Shown here: positions 46,101 through 60,300 of the stretch, piece after piece
Layout of the letters: the number at the start of each line of letters is the position of its first letter
Numbering within the stretch: the stretch's first letter is position 1
Origin: Polyodon spathula
Lineage: Eukaryota > Chordata > Actinopteri > Acipenseriformes > Polyodontidae
DNA: 64,000 bases
Assembly: GCF_017654505.1 (NCBI RefSeq)
Contig: NC_054553.1
Location: 1,058,001-1,122,000, forward strand
Direction: 5' to 3'
Translations under genes and position numbers: made by a program
The notes under the pieces: model-generated
The model's input: the letters and a program-made list of their open reading frames with translations, nothing else
What the model was told of the DNA's origin: nothing
The model's database searches: none

Positions 46101-49100
46101 TATGAAAAGTGTACGTAATTATTTGCATTGTGTCAGCTAGCCCCATCTGGGGCTCTACCATTGTGTTCTTCATCTTTTTGTGTAATTGATTTATCTGCAC
46201 GTGCAGTTCTGTGTTACTGGGAGCCTGACACTGTGTGGGTGCGTTGACCTCCCACGCCTTGACAATTGACTAATGTGAGCAGAAGGGTCACAGGTTACAT
46301 TTACACTGGGACCCACATTCCCAGTAACCTGGTAGCCTGTGGCTACTGAAATACTGTTCAGGGTATTTTTAAGCTTAATTTATTGTTGCCGATTTAGCTG
46401 CCTTAACCCGGCAGTCTGTTTTTGTTTTTGAAAAGCTAATGTTTGCCAGGAATGCAGTAATCCTGGCTGACAGCAGGAGAGTGATGCATAAAACAAGACG
46501 GCGTAGACAAAACTAGCCACAAAATACTGAAGAATTTGTTGTCACTGTAATCTGACAGATCAACAGTATTTATGGCAGAGCTGTTGTGCTACTTACATGT
46601 TTACTAATCACTAATTATCCCAGGCTTGCACCTAATTACTGTTTTTCAAAAATCTATCAACAGTAGCTGGCGAAAGCAAGTGTGCTTTCATGCTGTTTAA
46701 GAAAAAACAGATCTATGGTAAAACTTAACAATTAGCATATTTTATAAAGGATTCGTATCAAGGCTAACCTGTGGTTACTGTATTAAACACCAGTCCATCC
46801 ATTCTGGCACTAAGAAAAAAAAAAAGAACGAAAAACATGGAACAAAACAGCAAAAATCTTTCAGGTGAAAATCCTGCTTTAGGCTAAAAGCTAAGTTCTG
46901 TGAATTGTATTGCAGTTGGCCACACAGTGCGAGCAGATTTCAATTGATTTCATTCACAATGACAATGATCCAAGAATGTTTCAGATTGGAGCTGGCTTCA
47001 GGAATTGCAGTGAAGTCTGTTTTAAAGTGTTCAGGGAGGGATCAGAGAACTGCGTGCAGACATGGTATGAGGATACTTTGGTTGCTCTTCCTTTGTATGC
47101 CTTTGACCTCCGACAGAGTATATTTTGTTTTCTGTAAGCAGCAGGATCCCAGGGAACAGAACCTCTTGAAGTGATCTATATTGCTGCTACCACTGTGTAT
47201 ACTTGTGAAACATATTGTAATCACTTTCTATCTGTCTGTCTGTGTTTATCATGACACAGGGTAGCTGAGAAGCCCTGGACAGGAGTGATTTATTTCTTCT
47301 AAATGTTTAACCAGTAAATAACACTTCAAAGATCAGGGGCAAGAACTTGGGGTGAAACCCTACAAACTCCACTCCAGTTTAAAATCATTTGCTATTGCTT
47401 TCAGAAATCAGTATGGAAAAGTTGAGGGCTTTTCAAAAAGGGAGAGTAATGCAACAGGGACAGAAAAACCCCCCAAATCAAGTGTCTGATGAAATGTGGA
47501 ACTCTTAAGGAGTCTCCTGAGCCATGGGTTTTTAAGGATCCCTCTGTGTCTTTCACCTGCAGGAACAGCAGTGCCTAAAGAGCATCATCTGGTCTCCATT
47601 TGAAGGGATTCGCATTACTGCTGCTAAGCTCATGAAGATTGAGATGGATAGACAGAGGAGTCTCACAGCCCTTGTTCAAGGAGGAAAGCCGTTTCTCGGA
47701 GGAATGGTAGAAATGTTTGCTTGCTGGGCTCACTTCATGGACGACTTGTAACCTATAAACACCACAGGTCAGAAAGCTGAGGAACACCTTCAAAACAGAT
47801 GGCAGATTTAAGGGATTTGTGCAGCCCGGAGCAACATAGTCCTTGTAATGAGTTCAGAATTAAAATCTTTGTCTGGGCCGCTTTTAGTAAGGCTGTAAAC
47901 ACATGTGCTAACTGCAGTGAACTAGACTGTCCATTTTACACATAGCACTTGATGGCCTGTGACAAAATCACAAACCTCAAAGCTGAAGAGTCCCACAATC
48001 GCTAACATGTAAACCCTTGTTGTCTGTTTGCTGTAGCAGTAAAATAAAAATCCTGTCTGTTTACTGCTATACTCTGCCATGGCTTAGTAGCTCTTTAGCT
48101 CACCGTGCATTCTACTTTTTCTGAAAGCAGGCATTGTTATCCGGTGTGTTTACAGTTTGTTTGTTTGTTTGTTTGCATTTCCCAAAGGTAGCTGCAGAAG
48201 CAGAGACCCTTACCCACCTCTCTTCCTTCCTCACTTCCCTCTGGTAGTTCCATTACCACTGTGACAATATGCGGGAGTTGTGTGATGAATTAAACTGCAC
48301 GTTGTCGAAACAATGATCTCAGTTATTGCAGACAGAGTTTTAGAAGTATGCAGTTTATTTTTATTGGAATTTCAAAGGCAACTGATTGAGTTAATTAGAC
48401 ATGGTTATTGCCTGGTAATAGTTTTCATTTCTTTTATCACAAGTTCAAACTGTTTATTTTTCCAGGTATGTCTCACTTTTTGCAGTAATTTGATCCGCAG
48501 CCTAATGGCCACCAGTCTGTTTCGCAGAGTTGCTACAAAGTTGATGAATCCACTGCTAGGATTGTAACAACTGTGTGCTTAAATCAGTTTGCTTTTCTAT
48601 TGGCTCATAAAAAATGCCAAAAAGGTGCAAATGCGCAGGTGCTAATTGAACGTGTCTCATCTTTTCTGAACCAGGTGAAAATTGCTGCCGTACAGTAGCT
48701 GTTGAACAGGGGACTTGATGAAAACATCATTGATCAAGCCTGAAACCAGCAGTGTATAATAAACCAAACTAAAACTGAACTTCCAAATTCACTAACTCAC
48801 CAAATAAAGGGTTAACTATTGGTTTTACATTTAAAAGTGGAATGAATTGATATAGTATTAGTAGTAGTAAAATGTACACTGTGATTAATGGTATGACACT
48901 TTAGTATTGGGATGTGCAATAGTTGGTAACCCTTTAGAAGTAAGTCAGGCAGAATTGAAATTGCCTATAATGATATTTGCCTGCTGTCTATTGCTATTTT
49001 AAACTTGGATGCTGATGTGTAAGGCTCTGCTATTGTATTCAACCCCTCCAGTGTGTCTCTTACTCAAAGATGATCCTGGTGGGAAAGCCATCCAAACAAA

Positions 49101-49262
49101 GACCTGCAAAAGTGGGACTTAACTTGACCTCTGGCTTTTTTAATGCATGCAAGTTAGCAAAAGACAATTTAGTAAAGACAGTTGCTGAGTCTGAATTCCT
49201 TACAAAGAGAAGAGTCTGCTGGGAATGGCATGATCAATGATTCCACTTTGTTTTTATTTAAG
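43160..49262. other. Gene-poor interval right of igbp1
   Basis: No gene can be named. The igbp1 promoter should lie just right of 43159; a CTTCCG (ETS-type) motif occurs at 43198-43203. Three splice-flanked open segments (minus 45791-46015, plus 46916-47132, plus 47563-47750) are noted under findings but do not join in phase. A short poly-T run and simple (GTTT)n near 48154-48175 are present. Confidence 0.45.
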
Positions 49263-50484
49263 ATTCCTCTGGGTGCTGTATGCAACTGTGTAGATTGAGG
49301 TTCATTGAGATTCCTCTGGGTGCTGTATGCAGCTGTGTAGATTGAGGTTCATTGAGATTCCTCTGGGTGCTGTATGCAGCTGTGTAGATTGAGGTTCAGT
49401 GAGATTCCTCTGGGTGCTGTATGCAGCTGTGTAGATTGAGGTTCATTGAAATTCCTCTGGGTGCTGTATGCAGCTGTGTAGATTGAGGTTCATTGAGATT
49501 CCTCTGGGTGCTGTATGCAGCTGTGTAGATTGAGGTTCAGTGAGATTCCTCTGGGTGCTGTATGCAGCTGTGTAGATTGAGGTTCATTGAGATTCCACTG
49601 GGTGCTGTATGCAGCTGTGTAGATTGAGGTTCAGTGAGATTCCTCTGGGTGCTGTATGCAGCTGTGTAGATTGAGGTTCATTGAGATTCCTCTGGGTGCT
49701 GTATGCAGCTGTGTAGATTGAGGTTCATTGAGATTCCTCTGGGTGCTGTATGCAGCTGTGTAGATTGAGGTTCATTGAGATTCCTCTGGGTGCTGTATGC
49801 AGCTGTGTAGATTGAGGTTCATTGAGATTCCTCTGGGTGCTGTATGCAGCTGTGTAGATTGAGGTTCATTGAGATTCCTCTGGGTGCTGTATGCAGCTGT
49901 GTAGATTGAGGTTCATTGAGATTCCTCTGGGTGCTGTATGCAGCTGTGTAGATTGAGGTTCATTGAGATTCCTCTGGGTGCTGTATGCAGCTGTGTAGAT
50001 TGAGGTTCATTGAGATTCCTCTGGGTGCTGTATGCAGCTGTGTAGATTGAGGTTCATTGAGATTCCTCTGGGTGCTGTATGCAGCTGTGTAGATTGAGGT
50101 TCATTGAGATTCCTCTGGGTGCTGTATGCAGCTGTGTAGATTGAGGTTCATTGAGATTCCACTGGGTGCTGTATGCAGCTGTGTAGATTGAGGTTCATTG
50201 AGATTCCTCTGGGTGCTGTATGCAGCTGTGTAGATTGAGGTTCATTGAGATTCCTCTGGGTGCTGTATGCAGCTGTGTAGATTGAGGTTCATTGAGATTC
50301 CACTGGGTGCTGTATGCAGCTGTGTAGATTGAGGTTCATTGAGATTCCTCTGGGTGCTGTATGCAGCTGTGTAGATTGAGGTTCATTGAGATTCCACTGG
50401 GTGCTGTATGCAGCTGTGTAGATTGAGGTTCATTGAGATTCCTCTGGGTGCCGTATGTAGCCGTGTAGATTGTGGTTCCTGGAA
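49263..50484. repeat. Minisatellite: 26 copies of a 47-bp unit
   Basis: Units start at 49263 and repeat every 47 bp without indels to 50484. The consensus begins ATTCCTCTGGGTGCTGTATG and contains an E-box CAGCTG in nearly every copy. Most copies are identical. Variants: CAACTG in copy 1; GTTCAGTGAG in copies 3, 6 and 8; TTGAA in copy 4; CCACTGG in copies 8, 20, 23 and 25. Copy 26 is clearly diverged and loses CAGCTG. The unit is not a multiple of three, so it is not a coding repeat. Confidence 0.98.
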
Positions 50485-51589
50485 ATTCATAACACCAGGT
50501 CCTGACAAACGGGTGAGGGTCATTGGTGTCGGTTGGGCTAATTTACCATTTAAAGTGAAACAGGTGAAGAAACCGCTGCTTGGGATTGTGTGATTCTTAG
50601 ACTCTGTGGAGAGCAGCAATCCACACAGATCCGAGCAGCTGTTCCATCACTTGTTTCACTTGGAATAGTAAATTAGCCCAGTCACACCAGTGACCATCAA
50701 CTGTAGAGAGCTCAGTCCGAATAATCCATTTGTGCAGCTCTGCTGCTAAACTCCCACTTGGTTGCAGGTAAGGGTATAAAGTAGTTGTTTCTTGCTACTT
50801 TAGTTATGTTACAATTGTTTTATGTTTCCCAAATATGGGGGTAAACAGATTTTTCTGGTTACTGTTGTGTTCCAGTATAATATAGACCCTAAACAGGCAG
50901 GGGAAAAAAAAAAAAATTGGAAAATGTGAGCGCTGGGGAAACCATTAATTTTGGATGTGTCCATTTTTGTCTGTTGGGCGGTAATAGCGAGTAAAATGTT
51001 TACTCTCTGGTGAAATGAGGGCTGTTCCAAGACTATAAACACAGAAAGAAAAACATCTTGAAGTTTAAGTGCAATTAATCTTGTAATGGCTCTGGTTAAC
51101 TTGTTCTATTTGCAAACTGAGCCCACTTCAGACAGGCACTGGAGAGAAATGAACTGTTTAACAGGGAGGCATCCTCAGGCTATTACTTCAAGCTGATGAT
51201 TTTTGAGCACCCCAAGGGCTGAGGCTGTTTTGTGTGACTGTGTGAGGAAGTTGAGCTCCAACTGCAGAAAGGGAATTGCGTTTTCAATGCCTTGAGATTT
51301 CATTACTCTCGTCCCTCTAGTTTTGCTGGGGTAACAGATGCAGGTGCAACAAAAATGTTTTTATTTTAAGCACTAGAGAAAATACATGATTGGAAGTGTC
51401 CTGGCAAATGAGCAATCCACGGAGACCACAAATAGAGTCTTATAATACAGCCTGTCATAATATGTTATAGAATTTATCTTCAGTTTGGAGGAAAAAAAAA
51501 AACTACTTGGCCCTTTTTAATAAGGTTATGATTGAGTGTGTTTGAAATTATGGATACAACTAAAATAATATTCAGCCCCCAACACAGAA
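50485..51589. other. Non-coding DNA right of the minisatellite
   Basis: No gene or recognised repeat is seen apart from A-rich runs at about 50904-50916 and 51490-51501. Confidence 0.5.
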
Positions 51590-51903
51590 CTTCCCGACCC
51601 TGGTCCTGGGGAACCCATGTGTGTTGTGCTTTTTATTCAAACAGAGATCTCCATTATTTAACTAAACCCTTAATTAAACAATTTTGTACTTGTTTTCAGC
51701 TCTTAAACAGTTGCCAATTTCAAGTTAGCTTTTACATTTTATAAGTAACTTGAACTCTGCAACTTTTCAGGTGCTGAGAACAATTAAAAATGTCTAATTA
51801 AGCAAATTATTCGTTCAATTAAGGGTCTAGTCAAGTAATTGAGAACTCAGTAGGGATGAAAACCAGAAGACACTTGGGGTGCCCAGGACCAGGGTTGGGA
51901 AGC
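51590..51903. mobile_element. Fold-back (MITE-like) element with long inverted arms
   Basis: The left end CTTCCCGACCCTGGTCCTGG and the right end CCAGGACCAGGGTTGGGAAG are reverse complements with one mismatch. Similarity continues inward for about 90-100 bp in each arm, including GTGT near the ends and TAAACCCTTAATTA against TAATTGAACG-type inner sequence. There is no coding capacity. A non-autonomous DNA-transposon relic is the likely identity; the superfamily is unknown. Confidence 0.75.
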
Positions 51904-54900
51904 CCTGCTGTAACACAAGACACAAAGGTAAGTGAAAGGGATGGGACACTCTAGCTCTTCCCTTTAGTACACACAATCAGACCTAACATTAAACTACTGT
52001 CTGTGTCCTGCAGAGAAAGCAAATTCCTTCTGCGTTTCAGAAGCTGCACTTGGTTACCATGCTGTGAGTTTACATGAGGGCCCCTAGTCCATTATCTTCA
52101 CTCATCTCCTCCAGCTGTCAGGAATGGATGATCACTTAACCTCTGGCATCCCAGCCCTCCAGGTTAGGGAACTTAATCTCAGGGTATGTGAACGGAGATG
52201 CAACATCTCACACTTGTACTCTGTATTACACCTGTGTGAAAATGAAACACAAAGAGGCATTCTGTAACTGGGCTACTGAAACTTCACCCTGATCAATCTA
52301 AAGCCAGTGGGAGAATGAGACAGTTGAGATCCATGCTGAGCAAGCGACAGCCCTGCTAGAGATTCCAACAATGCTTCATGCATGCAGGTAGTGGAAAAGG
52401 AAGAGGAGAAAGAAGAGGAGGACCTTTTTCCATTTAAAATCTGCTGTTTAAAAAAGTTAAAGAATGACAGCAACAGTAAACATGGATTCAGACTCTTTCA
52501 GATTGTTCTAGTATCCAAAGGTAGGGCAAATTCTCTAACTATGGTAAGAAAAAGTAAAACGTGAGTAAGGTTGTTTTTGCAGGCCGAAAATCTGGAAGAA
52601 AAATAGAATGATCACCCATAAAACTCAGAGGTCACTTATACTATTGAAAAGCACATTTGTAAAAGAAAGACAGTGTTACAAGAATTGTCCTTGCCATTCC
52701 AGAAAAGCACAGAGTGAATTTCAGGTCTTCCCATCGAATTCCGTCTGCAGGATTTCCTGCCAGTATTTCTTATTGACACAGGCAGGTTTAGTGGGGAGGG
52801 TAACAAGCCCCCTTCAGAGGCTTCCCACTGAGCAGCATGTCTGCAGAAAGTAGGAATGTTTTACTGGCCCTGTGGGGAGGGCAAATATTGACCTGTTTGA
52901 CTGGGAAAATGAAATGGAAGGGTAATTGAGTTTAAACACATGAGTGGCTAGCAAAACTGTTACCACTCTACCAGCTGTATGGGAAACAACAAAACATACA
53001 TACATATTACAAATCCAGTGCCACAAATAATAGCGTGTTCAGGATGTGCTGTTCTACTCTTATGTTACGGTTCAGAAAAGACACTATTTACACCCCCAAC
53101 CCATGATTACCCCAGCGGCCACAGCTTGCGCAATGGCTCTATTTACACTAACTATGCTGTGCTTTAAAATGCATCTTCCTTCACTGAATGAGTTTAAAAC
53201 CAAGGCAGCCTGGCATTGTAACTGCCTAATTAAAGCCTCCACTTCACTGAAGTGTAATGATGTTCTTCAATATTCTGTTGAATGGGTTTTTCTTCTATGC
53301 AATAGCACGCTCAACAAGGACAGTTAGCAATCCCCACCAATATGGTGGGACACAGCTGTCCTTCAGACTCACAGTGGTATGTCTTGGTCTGCAGGGTCCA
53401 GAGGAGCAGAATGTGTCCCTGTGTCTCACGGCTGCAACCCAGCTGGGATGTGACACTAGGGTGGCCCCTTGCTCTGAGCTCTATTTGCCAGGGCATGCTG
53501 TCTCCACTGCTGCTGTCTAGCTTCTAGATGTCTGTATACACTAACAGTTTGCCTTCATTGCGGTGATGATGAAAGCTTCTACCTAATTGCTATGGAAGCA
53601 GACCAAGCAACTGGTTAGTTTTATAACAGTAAGCACGTATGAACCGACAGCAGCACGCGGACAGCGTTTGATGCATGTCTGGATGCACAGCCTGCTAAAT
53701 GACATGCAGGAGCAGTGGGTTATGAGAAATAATAGTGGTAAGGGTACCCAATAGACCAGAAGAGGACATCCGATTCAATGCTTTTCATTGAAGCAAAATA
53801 TCGGGGAAATAATCCACTCGAAAAAACAGTCTCCAAGAATACCGGGATGCATTCGTGAACTGGCCTGAGCTTCAGAACATTCTTCAGCACTGTGTATGCT
53901 TTCCTCAGCACATCATCTCTGTTTGATCACATGACCATTTCGCCCGATTCATAACAATATTTAGCAGCAACTGCTTTCAAATTTTTATACAGCTTAATCA
54001 CTTATTAGCAACTTTATCTTGCAAATCTCACAATAAACAGTCAAGGCGTGGAAATCAGAAATGATCTGCCTATAGCAAAAATAAATTTGCCACATTGTTG
54101 CTCATACTTTGTATGGTTATCAGTAGAGTTGCGTGCATTAGTAACCATAACTTTGAAGAGTCAATAATAAGACTGAAGTATTAAAAACAGACACAGCTTT
54201 CAACTTTGATAGCAACTTGGAATGTTGTTGAAAATAGAAATTTCATTTTTACCAAGTTTGAAACAGCAAGAAATTAAGAACACTAGCAGAGTTCCTCCCA
54301 ACATTTAAACAGACCCAAGTTCACAGAAAGTGCACCGCAGTAATGTCTCGCTCGATGACAGTGAATGAACACTGCTCTGAAAGAACATGCTAAAGTACTG
54401 ATGCCAAACACAGCCCTTGCAATACTGGAGTTGGTTTTCAAAGGGTTCACATACCAAGCACAGTATTTAATCAAAGCAAAAGCACATTTTATAACATGTT
54501 CCAATTAAACATTTGTTTTTATTCTGCTTAGATCTGCGTTACTGGGTAATCAGAGAAGGCTAGGAGTGGGCTAGGTATCTCAGTAGCTACATGTAATCGT
54601 ATTAGATTATATACAGAACAGTGATACGGTGACTGGCTTCTGTACTGCAAACCCACAATCAATTTGGGCAGTAGAAACTTCTGTAGACTACCTTGTTTCT
54701 ATAATTGAAAACTAATGGTCCCTTTTCATAGAATTGTTTCCTGGTCTGGTTTACCTTGCCAGAATCTAAAATCGAATGCCCCTTGCACAGAAGTTCCCAA
54801 GGTTATTTTAAGAAGCTTAAAACAGAAAATTACTGACAGGGAGGGATTTCCTCTTTCCAAATCATATTTTTTTCTGTTTTTCCCCTAGCTACATTCAGGC

Positions 54901-57355
54901 AATGGCAGGGCAAAAACTCTCCCATTGTTAGCATTGCCAAGGAGCCCGAGTGAACTGGAATTTGGAGTTTGTTTGCACAATGGGAAACTAATGATTTTGG
55001 ATTCTCAGGGTTAAGTGGTTTCATAATTTAAAAGACAAATCTGTTTTGACAGCAGAAGGCACAATAATGCAGATGCCTGTACTCATGTAAAATGAGTCCT
55101 TAGCTTTTTCTAATGCATTTATAAGTATTTTCCCTTGCATCATGAAACATATTCGCTTGTTTGCTATGTCTACTCTGTTTGTAGCGGCTCTTTGGATGGG
55201 ATTATATTAACAAGATGTTGCATGCATATGGATCATTAACTGTGTCAATATTTAAAACAAATAAATCAGACTGCATTTGCCAAAGAAGAACTGAAGCTAA
55301 CTAAAGAACCATACAGATGTTTTTTTTTTTCTCTAATCTAAAAAACCCACAGCCAGTGCTGTGTAAAGTTAAGAATCTGCTGAAAGATTATTGGTTGAAC
55401 CCTTTACCCAATTGTCTTTAGTGTCAATGCAGCGGAACTACAATGGCAAATCTGTACCCGGATACAATGATTGCAGAACAGCAGCTGCAATGTAAATGGT
55501 AAGTGGTAAAATGGAATCACACAGGAAACAGTTTCTTTTATTGATATTCTCAATGGTATCACTATACATTGGTGGTACACTGCATGAAATGGCCATCTCA
55601 GTACCATTGTGCTACAGTATCAGAACCACTCTGCAATACTGCTAACCCATTGAGTTACCATTGCTAGCAATGCTGTCCTCTGCTAACGATTCTACTAAGG
55701 CATCTTCAAGGTAATACATCGCTTTTATTTACACCGGTATTTAAGTGGACCTTTTTCTTCACTTTTATCCCAATCAGTTGATTATGTTGATGAATAATCT
55801 ACCAGATCCACAAGCCAACCACCAAAGATTACCACCAAATAGCAATTTATCTTACTTTTAACCTTAAAAACATTATAAATAATTTGAAGTTTTTAAAAAG
55901 CATGGTCCTTCTTTACCGCACTGTTTTTCTAGTAACCCCAATATTAACATAACATAAGATGATCAGACTCACCAGGCTCTGCTATGTAAGTAGTGCTGCA
56001 CTACGACTGCTGTGCAGGGGCTCGCCTAAGACTAATATATCTCTGTAATTTAGCCATTTGGACTGCATTTCATATGCTTGTGACTGCTGAACTCTGTTTG
56101 ACACTTTGAGATGACTGTCTGAAACCTTTACAAACTGCATATTGTTCTGTGCAATAGTGTAGCGCTGTCCAGTGCAAACACATTAAAACAAATTGAACTA
56201 ATATAAAGCTGATATAAATTCCTCATGCATACAGTATGCCACACTTGTCATTATTCACTTAAACTCAAAGGTACATTCTGAAGAGCAGGCACTTGTTTTG
56301 GGGTGCCTCCCTCCAGGTATGTAGAATTGAGGGAGCAGAGAGTGTCATCCTTAGAACACAGCTATTCATCAACACAGAGGCTCTAAAGCACAGCTACTAA
56401 AGCAATCAGAATGCAATGTTACCAGGCTAGCACAGGCATAATCGAACTAAACTAAAAACTGGAATATTGTCAAAATCAATTGAAAAAAAAAAAGTTTTTA
56501 TAGAGGGTGTGCTAAAGGACACACTGGTAGTATATAACCACAACAACCTTGTTATGAAGATGGACAGAATGGTTTCTGCAGCGTGCACCTTTTGAACAAT
56601 TCATTAGCAAACCTGTAACTATTTGGAATTCATTATTAGTTTTTAATAGTGATTGGTGGCTGACTAATCAGAAACAGGATGTTTTTGTCTCTTTGTCGTA
56701 ATTGGTTTTAAAGACCAAATCCATTCAGACAGCAGTAGCAATTAACCAGCAACTCTGACTTCAAGAAACCTGTGCAGCTGTCCAGAGGGTTTTGAGGTCA
56801 GAGATCTCTGTCGTGGGGTGGTCATTAATCTAGCGTGTCATTTAACTGCCCTCCTCCACTGAGCTGTCCCTTTCTCCCTTTGTAGCTGCTGAACAAAAAA
56901 GCTGCTGCCCTGTAGAAAACAGAAGCAGCTGTTTGTAGTGAAGAACTGTCACACTTTGCTTTGTAGAAAGGGACAGGTTTGCTAAGTGTGCATCGTCGCT
57001 CCTATGTATGAGAATGATATAAAACATGTAAAAAGAGAAACGTCTCCTTTACTTATTCATTCATTTGATCCTTTCGATCAACGAGATCTGCAGTATGTAT
57101 CTATCACAAGCCTCATGTAGACATGTGGGGTCTTTACACAGGAAGTTAAACACTTGTAGACTCATTGGCACTTCAGCGAGAAGCAATCAAAGAATAAACA
57201 ATCCGGAAAAGCAGCTCACGTGAAAGAACCGTCATTAACACAACCTTAAATAAATTGTTTGATCCAAACACCTGTTTGCAAAAATGTGTAAATAATGTGC
57301 TTTAAAGAGAAATCCATATGATGCCAAATACCATTAATATTACCACTGCTACTTC

Positions 57356-57381
57356 TAATAATAATAATAATAATAATAATC
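57356..57381. repeat. (AAT)n microsatellite
   Basis: About eight to nine AAT units. Confidence 0.93.
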
Positions 57382-60300
57382 ACAGTGATAATTGATAATG
57401 ATGCTCCCTACCTGCCTGTCTGTTTACCTATCATACTAAATAGTTGTTCTAGGGAAGCTCAGTGCTTGTGATCCCTGCCATAAAATAAACCATGTAACCT
57501 GAGCCAGCTAATCAAAACAATTAGCAGCCTCAGCTCAAAACATGGCTCTTTGTTCAAAATAATGCAGTAAGTGAGCTGCTGTTCTGCTCCCTATGGAATA
57601 GATGAAGGCTAAGACACATGGCAGGAGCTTGGCAATGTGTGTTACTGGTGCTGCAATCCGGTGCACACCATTGCAGATGCTCTGTCTCTCTGCCTGATTG
57701 CATGCTCCCAGTGGGCTCGTGTCCGCGACCCTTGGGGGACATGAATTGAATCTTGTTCACAATTAGTTAGGGGACTAAGACAAGAGTTACGAATTTTGAT
57801 AAAAAAAATGCTTGAAATTACTCAGGGACAGGAACTGGTAGGGGTGTGGGGCTCAGACAAGAATGGATTTGCTATTGTTTGTATGTTTTCATGTTTTTGT
57901 GAAAGACTTTTGACCAAAGCAAAAAAAATGTTAAAACAGTAGCAAAGGCCAGAGGTTTTGTTTTTGTGTATTCTAATCCTAACCCTAACCCAAAGCCCAA
58001 GTCTCACTCAGTCTGTTTTTATAAAAAACATTGCAAATGTGGATTTACTGTTCAGTGAGCTTCAGCACACCTGTGCCCAGCTTTGTAGGTCTCCTCTGCC
58101 CAACTGTGAGTTTGGGACTTTTCTAAAACTGTGAGCGATAAATATATCTGTCTTGCTGCAAATCCACACTCACCCTCAAATACTTGACACCTACGTGCAA
58201 GACTGTTTTCTTAACCTCCAAATCTTATGTCAGAAGCTCAGAGACAAAGCCTGTCGATTTATCCTGTTAGCTACACTTTCTCATGGGCCCAGATGAACGG
58301 ACCCTTTTCATTTTAGAAATCTGTCTAGAAGACCTTGTGGGGGTTATTCTTACTAACAGATTTAACAGGGCCCACACATGCACTCATAATCTTGGGAAAG
58401 GATGCACAAACGTGTCCAGCTACAGTATAAATGCAGAAATGCATGACTATGTTGTACTGATTCATTGCACCCATTGCAGCACTGTACTAGTACACTTTAA
58501 AAATAGAAAGCCTGATTTTTCTGGTGTGTCCTATGCTGGTCAACAAGACTCCAGGTCTCATGAAGACACCTCTCCTGCAGTATGTGTGCAATGCATCAAT
58601 TTCTCCACAGCCAATGATGGATTGTTTGGCAAGATAAGTTAAACTTCTGGTGTACAAGCATACAATAAGCATAGGTTCTGCATTAGGCAATAACAACTAT
58701 ATGGCTCTGTTTGTATATTTCCGATACAGTTGTGTTTTCTAAAAGCTAGTGATTTGTGTTTCATGGTTTAACCCTGTCCGAATCGGTTCTGCCTACTAGT
58801 GTGGTTCCAGTCCAGGTTCTATTACAAGCAAGCTCTTAGTGTAATTTCCACTCTGCATTGCTTGCCTGCTCACTGAATATTTCCCTCATCAAGCTGTTTT
58901 TCGCACCTTAGGCTACAGAGCAGCAGTCAGTCCACAGTATTGCTCTGACTCACCTTGCCTGGTGTTTTAATGTACGCTACACCATTTAAAAACTGTCTCC
59001 AGTGCAGAGCTTTATACTGAGTGTTGTGATTAAATAGATTTATAACCAGAACGGAGCCTGGGGTGCGTTGTCATTGTGGCTGCATATAAAAAGGGCCCTG
59101 TCTTGGTTTTTAAATGAAACTACTTGCAGTATGTGATTGTTTTTCCATAGCTTTCCCATTAAATAGTTATATACACTGAGAGAAGGGCTGGAAATACTTC
59201 CATAAGGAGCTCTCTTTTCTCTTAACTACATTAACTACTGATACAGGCACACCTACATCGCAATATAAAACATATGCTTCCATTGCTAATCCTGCACAGC
59301 AGAGCGGTCAGAAGTGCAACTTTACTTCTCAGCTTAATGCTTTTTTTTTTAAGGCATATTACTCTAGCTAATAAAACCCAAACCAAGCCCTTTGTCATTC
59401 AAGTGACTGAAGAGGTCAATTCATGCACCCACTCTTTCCAGGGACAAGTTTCAACCTTCTTTCAAGTTCCTGATGTCTATTCAAGAACCTAATCATTTTA
59501 TTCTCTAAATTTATAACCATATTTATAGCCCCCTGAAACACTAGTGTTAGAACAGGAGCCAAGGAGAGGTCTATCTACGGACAGCCAAGTACTGTAAATG
59601 CTTTTCTGGATTGCCAATGAAGAGATAATACTCGTAAGATTTGAATCTGTCTGCTGTGTTAATAATCAGCACTGGGAGTTACTGAGTACAGCAATCACCC
59701 TGCTTTTCTCTACTGAAATTGAAATATATTCCTCATTATCTGCTTTCATTATAGGATGCAGGTGTATTCTTTTTTATCACAGGAGCGAGTCTGTCAGAGA
59801 TAAAATGTCAATAGTTAGCATTGAGAAAGTCTGTGGATAGCCCTGCCATTAACATGTTAAATTATTACATTATTCAGGAAACAAAACACCCAGCAATAAA
59901 CAAGCAAGCATGTGTCTTGGAGTTTGGGTTCATTGACTGTTGATCAACGGGAGCATTGTATGGACCAGGTGCAGATGTTCTCCCAAAGGTTCATCAGCTT
60001 TACAAAAGGGGTCTGAAGATATCGGCCTGTCTTAAGGAATGTTTCACCAAGGAATGTTTTTTAAAAGTAAATACATTAAGTTCACAAAACCTGTTTAAAC
60101 TGTTTTAGAAGAGGTTAGAAGCTCCTTTTTTTAACATGAGCATGTTCACAAAGCACAAGGTCTTCAATGACTTAATGCCATGACCTGCTAGATTCTGAAA
60201 GCATTGATACCCTCTCCATGTACCTAAATAACATGTGATCAACATGCATTTTCAACAAGTGATGATCGTGGATTATCCAGTGTGAACAGGACATCAGTTC

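Noticed and set aside
49263..50484. CRISPR-like array
   Set aside because: The units are contiguous with no unique spacers, in a vertebrate genome; it is a minisatellite.
57975..57992. Telomere-like TAACCC repeat
   Set aside because: Only two to three units; too short to argue for an interstitial telomere.
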